A DNA stretch of 64,000 nucleotides, taken from the NCBI GenBank assembly GCA_026874595.1, contig CM049307.1, positions 78,406,643 to 78,470,642 on the forward strand, read 5' to 3'. The notes under the pieces were generated by a model. The model was not told the origin of the DNA. It worked only from the letters and a program-made list of their open reading frames with translations, and ran no database searches. Positions 57,055 to 64,000 of the stretch are shown here, piece by piece (position 1 is the stretch's first letter; every line of letters begins with the position of its first letter). The stretch is from Sipunculus nudus (Eukaryota; Annelida; Sipuncula; Golfingiida; Sipunculidae). A program made the position numbers and the translations under genes.

Positions 57055-57222
57055 CAGTGAAACCTTTCCTTACGGGCACCTCTGTACTAAGAGCACCTCC
57101 TTTTTACGGCTACTTATACGGGCAGTCCCTAGCAAGCAGGTACCAAAATCTATAACCTCCCTACTAAGGACACATCTTTATTGTCCAGTCCCTTTAGTGT
57201 CCGTAATATAGAGGTTCCACTG
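57055..57222. mobile_element. MITE with CAGTG(A/G)AACC ends
   Basis: The left CAGTGAAACCTTTCCTTACGG and right CCGTAATATAGAGGTTCCACTG are inverted relatives, and TA follows on the right. 168 bp, non-coding. The left TA is lost or mutated. The ends resemble widespread Tc1/mariner-derived invertebrate MITEs. Confidence 0.65.
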
Positions 57223-57401
57223 TATATACTTTGTGTCCCCAATCATCAGCGATGCCGTGAACCACGTGCTACTTTTTTCTCTGTTGCTGTCGTTTTAGAT
57301 GAGTCAGTTCATCGAGGAGCATATCATTGCTAAAGCTTATATCTTAATAAATTACACAGCACGTTAAAAAAATCGTGGTCGAGCAGAACGGCATAAATAA
57401 G

Positions 57402-57402
<1 letters not shown>

Positions 57403-57446
<44 letters not shown>
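57403..57446. repeat. (TA)n microsatellite
   Basis: A pure TA tract. Confidence 0.95.
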
Positions 57447-57453
<7 letters not shown>

Positions 57454-57624
57454 ATGCTGGGCCAGCTTCTTCGTCAACGTATATTGGAAATAAACAATAT
57501 ATAATGAAATTAAACATGAAATATAAACTTCTGGTTTTCACCTGTCTTGTCATTATAGGCCTTGTCATAAAAGGTACATAAATGTAACCATTAAACGACT
57601 AAGGTTCACATAAAATTGATTGCA

Positions 57625-57672
57625 TTATTATAATTATTATTATTATTATTATTATTATCATCATTGTTATTC

Positions 57673-57712
<40 letters not shown>

Positions 57713-57713
57713 G
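57625..57713. repeat. (ATT)n microsatellite
   Basis: Two (ATT)n tracts with a CATCATTG interruption. Confidence 0.95.
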
Positions 57714-57904
57714 TAAATATTCACTATATATGAATGTGTTCGTTTATATTTTTATATGTATATTTCGGTAATGGTGACAAATAGTAAACACAAAACAAAT
57801 ATGAGAAAACTCGTACCATGTAATTGAACAAAACCCAAAATCTGTGAAGGAAACCCACTATACGACGTGTAAGTTTATGATACATGTATATTGAAACTTG
57901 CTCC

Positions 57905-58045
57905 TCGATCTGAGCCATTCTTGAAGCTCGGCTTTCTTGGAAGTAACGTTTGCCCGAGGACCACCATACTATTGTATGGGGCATTGTCCATAACCAGAAC
58001 CCTGCCTCGGGGTCTGTTGGGCAGTAGCTCCTCTTGAAATATATT
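57905..58045 (-). pseudogene. DDE transposase relic, second copy
   Basis: The minus strand reads EELLPNRPRGRVLVMDNAPY then NSMVVL, matching the fragment at 46330-46475 (EQLLPN...VMDNAPYHS). A frameshift lies on the N-terminal side of EELLPN. Only the second-Asp block remains. Confidence 0.6.
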
Positions 58046-58164
58046 ATATCCCTAATGAAATGTACAATCATGCGGTAGGTGACACCCAGCTCATAAGCGC
58101 GACACATTCATTTTCCGGACCCTGTGATTTAAATACTATCATATCATTCATAAACAACATATGT

Positions 58165-58260
58165 ACAGAGTACGACGCGCGCGTTTCCGCGCGCTAAAAA
58201 AAATCGCGCTGAATTGAGCTTTTCCATTTGCGCGGAACCGCGCGCGTTTTCGCAGAATTC
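58165..58260. repeat. CpG-rich GCGCGCGTTTCCGC repeat, outlying part
   Basis: CGCGCGCGTTTCCGCGCGC, ATCGCGC and CCGCGCGCGTTTTCGC motifs, the same as the array at 58655-58885. Confidence 0.75.
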
Positions 58261-58654
58261 CCCTTCGCGTGACCTGTTTTCACAAGGTATTAACCGTCCC
58301 ACAGCCATTCCGGCATCATGTCAAGCATGTGTCTGTTCAGTTTATGCATGTATACATTTAAAATTTCATTATATTTGCAGGAACGTATAGTTTTTATTAC
58401 GGTAGTGTGCTATTGACAGGAAGGCGGGAGTCGTTTATAAGCTATATATGAGAAGATTATTAACTACCGCAGTCGGTAATATGATATTTAACACCCTCGC
58501 CGCACATATATATGTTTATATAATATATATATAAGCATGCATTAAAGTAGACAAGCAGAACAGCAGTTAAGTATGACTTGTCGCCATGCATGATAGAGGC
58601 CTATGCTGGGGCGTCCTCAATTAGACTGCATTCGCGTCCTTGACCTCCACAAGC

Positions 58655-58885
58655 AGGCTCACCCGCGCGCGTTTCCGCGTGCATGGAAAAGGGACACATG
58701 AATTACACTCGTGCGATTTTTCCGTGCGCGGAAACGCGCGCGGAAAAATCGCGCATCGCACGATGTTCATTTCACACGCGCGCGTTTCCGCCTGCATGGA
58801 AAAGGTATACCTGATTTACATTTGCGCGATTTTTTCAGCGCGCGGAAACGCGCGCGTTTCCACGCGCATGGAAAAGGGGCCTTAA
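58655..58885. repeat. CpG-rich tandem repeat with long hairpin
   Basis: Three to four units of CGCGCGTTTCCGCG(T/C)GCATGGAAAAGG alternate with GCGCGATTTTT(C)..GCGCGGAAACGCGCG. Within it 58711-58754 forms a 20-bp stem with a GAAA loop (two G-T pairs). CpG density is extreme for this AT-rich DNA. The right end CCATGGAAAAGGGGCC TTAA side may be a transposon terminus, but this is unproven. Confidence 0.75.
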
Positions 58886-59092
58886 TGTGGCGTATAAAAA
58901 CCAATATAACATTTGAAATATTACTATAATATAAAATGTCATATACCATCCATTATCGATTAAGAATTAATTTGTTAACCTTTATATCCACATATTTTTC
59001 TACTTAAAAGTTATGTTGTAAATCATTTACTCCTAGCCACGTTATTATTTTATACTTTAATATTAGTTCATCACGTTTTAGGTAGGATAATT

Positions 59093-59275
59093 TTACAATT
59101 TATAAAGAGGACATATAACTGCAGGCTCATCAGTTATACTTTGACTAGAAAGACATTTCCCTTCATATATCTCAAAGGAGTAGTCCGGTGCAATATTTTG
59201 ACCTGACTGTCTCCTGACTGTGTATTCAGTAACAATATTCCTCCCTTCTCCCATCGGGAATATATTCTTCGCCAA
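59093..59275 (-). other. Open frame of unknown status
   Basis: The minus-strand frame, 60 codons (GEGRNIVTEYTVRRQSGQNI), lies downstream of the coiled-coil frame at 59293-59568 on the same strand. It has ordinary codon variety, but also the CCGGACTACTCCTTTGAG string that I associate with dispersed invertebrate repeats. It could be another part of the same element. Confidence 0.25.
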
Positions 59276-59292
59276 AATATAAATGTATAACG

Positions 59293-59568
59293 TTAAAAAT
59301 GTATTATTTTTGGCCTGGCGTTCTGTTGTTGGGTGACTAACTCTTCTTGTAACTGAACAGCTGTGTGTTGCAGGCCAGTCACTTCCCTTGTTAGACTTTC
59401 TTTCTTATTTTCATAAGTTTTTAATCTTTCCTCTTTTTAATCCTTTCCGGTAGCGTCTATGATAACCTTTAGAGCACCTTTTATGTTTTCAGAGCTAAGC
59501 ACTGCTGCCAAGAAAAGGGTAAATTGTTCTTGGTTTTCTATAGTAATAGAAGATTCGCCGCCTGACAT
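59293..59568 (-). pseudogene. Coiled-coil ORF1/Gag-like protein with one in-frame stop
   Basis: A 92-codon minus-strand reading starting MSGGESSITIENQEQFTLFL, then LSSENIKGALKVIIDATGKD, a single TAA, then a heptad-rich KEERLKTYENKKESLTREV and LQHTAVQLQEELVTQQQ, ending in TAA at 59293. The frame is otherwise intact on both sides of the stop, as expected from one CAA-to-TAA change. A short N-terminal domain plus a coiled coil resembles ORF1/Gag-like proteins of retroelements, but no zinc knuckle or RNA-binding motif is seen. A host coiled-coil protein is the alternative. Confidence 0.4.
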
Positions 59569-59622
59569 TTTATCTTTTGAACAGAGACTTCCTATGGGGG
59601 ATCATCAGACGACTCTTGGTCA

Positions 59623-59811
59623 CTAATCACTGTGTTCAAACTCTTTTTTATCTTGGTAGGTGATAGAACTATCGTTTAGTGATTCACTAGGGCCCCTTTT
59701 CTTTTCTCCTTTTGTTTCTACACCTTCAGAACCTACATAGCCATCGGTTGAAAATATGTCAAACCCTGACACAAATAGTACCATAACAACCTTTTTTTGC
59801 CATTGTATCAA
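59623..59811 (-). other. Open frame upstream of the coiled-coil reading
   Basis: 62 codons on the minus strand (GYVGSEGVETKGEKKRGPSE), ending 54 bp before the start of the coiled-coil frame. It is hydrophilic and coding-like after residue 20, and may belong to the same element or gene. Confidence 0.25.
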
Positions 59812-59819
59812 AATCAGGT

Positions 59820-61595
59820 ATTTATACTATATTTAATAAACCTACGCATCTGAATGACTTCTCACAGATTGAATGGTGTACTTTACCGTACAAATGTACA
59901 GCTATTCATGCTCATCTTCGCCCGCTTTAAGCATAATACAAACAAAATGACAGAGCCGGTCTCACCTACGTCCTAGTCGGGAAGCGCCATCTAGAGGAAA
60001 AACACCAGTTGTTTGATGTAGACCTGAGGGTCAGCTCTGATTCTCCTGCTCAGATGACAGACATCAGGCTGACATTTTACTAGCTGATGATCATTGTGTA
60101 ATATATGGGTTTCGACAGGTTTGTCATCTCAGCCCACCCGACCAACCTGTTGCCAATATTGTATTATGGTGTCTGATACATCCCAGTGGAACACATAACG
60201 AATGTCACTGATATTGACACCCATCCAAAAGGCCACTGATGTGATATGGTAAAGGGAATCCGGAACCCTCTCTTTTCAGCGTTTCAGTCTGTTTCCGTCA
60301 CCATACCCCCCCCCCCCCCCAACCATTTCCTGGACCTGGGGACCCCTCCATTTCTTTAATCCCGGATCTGCCCCTGCTGAACAAGGTCAACATCTGTTCT
60401 ATAGTTAGACACATATCCTATCGTGCGCAGAGATAAATGACTCGTGCGAACGAATTAATAAATATTGTTTCCATGTCGTCTCCCGGGCTCCGTAGGTAAG
60501 TGTCGTCCCATAAAATAACATGTCAAAAATAGGGCAATAAAACTGCGAGGACACTGAAATCGTAACTTTATTAAAACGGCCCGACAAAAGCTTAAAATAC
60601 CATGTATTTATATAAATACTGAAATTATATGAATAGCTCTTTGTGAGCAATTATTGTCATAAAAGTCTTATTGCTGGAAACGATAAACAGATATAAAACA
60701 CCTTTGGTGAAGAAATATACCTCAATGTTCATATTTCCTAAATTTGTAATCAATGTCAAACATTTTTCAATAAACAAAGGGCTAATACTCTCTGACCACT
60801 GTCTCGTTCACAGGACTTATTGTCTATGGCTGGATTCTTACAACCAAACGTTTTACGTGGATAGTCCAAATTCCTCACCGCCTTCCTAATCATTGTCTAG
60901 CTTAAAAATCGTGTAGGTTTTTAAAAATCCGGTTACGGACAACGATGACGAAGCTAGCCTTTATAAGATATAACTGAATCAATCGACTACAATTGATGGA
61001 TACACACCCGTATCCTGTGCAATGGAATTATGGGATATCCTTCAAACGTATTATAAGACGTGTTCAGATACGCTAAGCTACAAACCTAATTGCTGTCCCC
61101 TACCACGCCATACTGGCCTAATAATTTTATATTTCTGTTTAAATTCCTTGCTTTCGATGTTTAACATCATACTTTTATATTGGTAGAACAAGATTTTAAA
61201 ATACCCTTACACAAACGTCTTTGGCGGTCTACCCGAGTGTGTGCAGTTGTTAAGTCGGATTTGAGGACCGAACCAGTCTTAGCTGTTATGGGGCGGCTTT
61301 GTACTAGAGGTGACACGAGATATAGTTGCTGAACAGCTGTTAATAGCTGTGTACACAACAAAGTTTGATTCAGATCCTGGCTGAGTTTATGGATCTGACT
61401 ATTTTTTTTCATGGAGATTGTTATGATAAAAGCGGCTGTTAGATTTTCCTTTTTTTTTCATTTTATGAAATGTTTTCATTTTACATCATAAACAGATGAT
61501 TCACTGAAGTAAAAAAACATGCAATAACACCAAAACCTATAATCTCACTGTATTTTAGCTTAGCGGTGTTTGTCGTTGACCGGCCGGTTGGCCAG
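59820..61595. other. Unassigned DNA with poly-C repeat fragment
   Basis: A C run at 60307-60320 followed by CCCGGATCTGCCCCTGCTG, an end related to the GGATCC MITE family. No exon recognised. Confidence 0.4.
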
Positions 61596-61599
61596 GTGA

Positions 61600-61671
61600 A
61601 GATTACATCCAGGGTTATGAAATGTACACGTTAACGGCATGCCATGTTGTAAGTTTCAGTGTCACAGCTGG
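61600..61671. repeat. Dispersed 75-bp conserved motif, copy 3
   Basis: TCCAGGGTTATGAAATGTACA, and TTTCAGTGTCACAGCT 46 bp after TCCAGG. See 40221-40297. Confidence 0.6.
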
Positions 61672-61720
61672 TTCATAACGTTCTGTCATGTATCCACAGC
61701 CCCATTTACACACGGTTTTT

Positions 61721-63105
61721 ATGCCCCCGCCACAAAGTGGCCGGGGCATATAGTTTTACCCATGTCCGTCATTCCGTCGTTTCGTCCCAGTTGACCTTCT
61801 TTTGATTGTTTTACGGCTCCTAAACTTAGAAAATTTCATGAAAAATAGAAATTTTCATGACAAATACACATGTACGGACTTTTTTTCGCAATTCCTGCAG
61901 ATATTGGCCTGATTTTTTGTGTGTGGGCAGATAATGACCAGTTACAGATCGAGTTCGCGTTTCATCCCGGTTGACTTACTTTTGAACGTTTTACGCCTCC
62001 TTAACTTTGAAAATTTCATGAAAAATATAAATATTCATGACAGATAGACATGTATGGACTTTTTTTTGCAATGCCTGCAGATATTGGCCTGATTTTTGGT
62101 GTGTGGGCAGATATAGACCAGTTACAGATCGAGTTCGCGTTTCGTCTCGGTTGACCTACTTTTGACTGTTTTACGGCTCCTGAACATAGAAAATGTCATG
62201 AAAATTATGAAATTTCATGACAAATACACATGTACGGTCTTTTTTTCGCAATGCCTGCAGATATTGGCCTGATTTTCGGTGTGTGGGTAGATATTGACCA
62301 GTTACAGATCGAGTTCTCGTTTCGTCCCAGTTGACCTTCTTTTGATTGTTTTACGGCTCCTGAACATAGAAAATTTCATGAAAAATATGAAATTTCATGA
62401 CAAATACACATGTACGGACTTTTTTTCGCAATGCCTGCAGATATTGGCCTGCTTTTTGGTGTGTGGGTAGATATTGACCAGTTACAGATCGAGTTTGCGT
62501 TTCGTCCCAGTTGACCTACTTTTGATTGTTTTACGGCTCCTGAACATAGAAAATTTCATGTAAAATATAAATTTTCATGACAAATACACTTGTACAGACT
62601 TTTCTTCGCAATACCTGCAGATATTGGCCTGATTTTTGGTGTGTGGGTAGATATTGACCAGTTACAGATCGAGTTTGCGTTTCGTCCCAGTTGACCTACT
62701 TTTGATTGTTTTACGGCTCCTGAACATAGAAAATTTCATGTAAAATATAAATTTTCATGACAAATACACTTGTACAGACTTTTCTTCGCAATACCTGCAG
62801 ATATTGGCCTGATTTTTTATGTGTGGGCAGATAATGACCAGTTACAGATCGAGTTGACGTTTTGTCCCAGTTGACCTACTTTTGATCATTTGACGGTGAT
62901 CTAACATAGAAAATTTCATAAAAAAGTGCACATGTATGGACTTTTTTTCTCAATGCCTGCAGATATTGGCCTGATTTTTGGTGTGTGGGCAGATATTGAC
63001 CAGTTACAGATCGAGTTCTTGTTTCGTCCGAGTTGACCTACTTTTGATTGTTTAAGTCTCCTGAACATAGAAAATTTCATGTAAAATATAAATTTTCATA
63101 GCAAA
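61721..63105 (+). repeat. Hairpin-capped 180-bp tandem array
   Basis: The array begins with a hairpin (ATGCCCC...GGGGCAT, 61721-61749, 12 of 13 pairs). Seven or more units follow at a 180-bp period, each with TTTTACGGCTCCTGAACATA, CGCAATGCCTGCAGATATTG and GACCAGTTACAGATCGAGTT. Units at 62521 and 62701 are nearly identical, so recent local duplication is likely. The unit near 62881 is deleted in part. The hairpin-plus-array layout resembles pearl-like elements of molluscs. Confidence 0.85.
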
Positions 63106-64000
63106 TGCATATGGTTATCAAGGCAGTAATAATTCAGATACTGAAGCTTTTGAATCAAAATTTTGATTATTCGGGGGGAGTTTATGAGACCCGTAACTCG
63201 GAGAAAATAGGTAACAGAGACCTAATTTTAGATTATCAAGGAGATTTATCATTGACCTCCCGGGATGTCAAGTTAGAAGATTCCAGGTCCAGCGGTTACA
63301 AATTGTGTCCTGTTAACAGATGACAGCTTCTTCGAAGGTATCAAAAAACAGAAAAAAAATGGTAAAAATTATAAAAAACCACAGGTGGCGCCTCCAGTTA
63401 GCAGGAACTGATGTAAAACTCCATTACCAATATTCATGCAAAGAATCATGGTGATCAATGCATTAGGTATTCAGATACTCAAGCTTTTGTATCAAAGTTT
63501 TAATTATTCTGAGGGGTACTTACGAGCCAAATAGCTCAGAGGATATAGGAAACAGAGACCGAATATCAGGTTTCCACAGAGACCTTTCATAGACATCATT
63601 TGATGTCAAGTGAGAAGATTTCAGGTCTAGTAGTTACAATTTGGGCTCTGTTTACAGAGGAGAGGTTCTTTGAAGGTATCAAAAATTAAAAAAAAATGGT
63701 AAAAATTTAAAAAAATACAGGTGGCTGACCACCAGTTTGAAGGAACTATTGAAACACTCCAAGATCATTATTCATACAAAGAATCATGGTGATCAATGCA
63801 GTAGTTATTCAGATACTTGAGCTTTTGTATCAAATTGTTGATAAATCTGGGATGCGGGGGGGGGGGGTACTTACGAGACCTATAGCTTGGAGAATCTGTT
63901 GTCAGTTCATTTCACAGCCAGGTGGGGGTTTATCACGTGACGTCACAATGGCATGGTGACTCGTTTTGTTCTCCAGTTCTTTTTCGGTGCTTGTAGATTT
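63106..64000 (-). mobile_element. Inverted Helentron/pearl-like core units, runs off the window
   Basis: At least two, probably three, units (63110, 63445 and 63790) are reverse complements of the core units at 52380-53640. GAGACCTAATTTTAGATTATC and GATTCCAGGTCCAGCGGTTAC correspond to the AAATTAGGTCTCTGT and AACCACTGGACCT blocks there. The spacing of about 335 bp equals that of the other element. Neither end is in view. Confidence 0.7.

Overview
This window looks like AT-rich, gene-poor nuclear DNA from a marine invertebrate, most likely a mollusc and plausibly a bivalve. That assignment is an inference. It rests on GT/AG-bounded exons, long (TA)n and poly-G tracts, tRNA-derived and LTR elements, and repeat families of the pearl/Helentron-like kind described in bivalves (tandem cores between short inverted arms). 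There are no prokaryotic operons, rRNA genes, CRISPR arrays or convincing functional tRNA genes.

Host-gene evidence is sparse. A minus-strand gene has two phase-compatible exons at 10113-10226 and 8465-8652. A second minus-strand gene has several exons with good splice signals between 18000 and 15104, and a possible promoter with a CRE palindrome near 19288. A plus-strand gene of about 130 codons is predicted from 21202-21277 spliced to 23784-24100. A 63-nt exon is repeated three times in tandem (32330, 32869, 33396). Candidate coding exons also lie at 37384-37608 and 44727-45441 on the minus strand. I could not assign a function to any of these.

Most of the rest is mobile-element material. 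The clearest element is a complete 431-bp terminal-repeat retrotransposon in miniature (TRIM) at 56407-56837. It has 156-bp LTRs, a 4-bp target duplication, a tRNA-Pro-like primer site, a polypurine tract and a tRNA-like A/B-box promoter inside each LTR. Three decayed relatives lie at 3301, 13711 and 38682. A composite repeat occurs twice (12548-14325 and 46944-49708) and carries a fragment resembling the cysteine-rich cytosolic domain of P2X7. The second copy is interrupted by a 657-bp inverted-repeat transposon.

Other relics are a ZMYM/TTF-finger protein (31768), a P-element/THAP9-like transposase (34104), L1-like and CR1/Jockey-like reverse transcriptases (36341, 38960), two DDE transposases with an MDNAPY motif (46330, 57905), and a broken cysteine-rich element arranged as an inverted dimer (50005-54282). 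Helentron-like tandem elements lie at 42440-43856 and 52285-53793. A 180-bp tandem array starts at 61721 and runs into more repeat DNA at the right edge.

Coordinates of decayed elements are approximate. Gene models come from reading splice sites and phase by eye, without any homology search.
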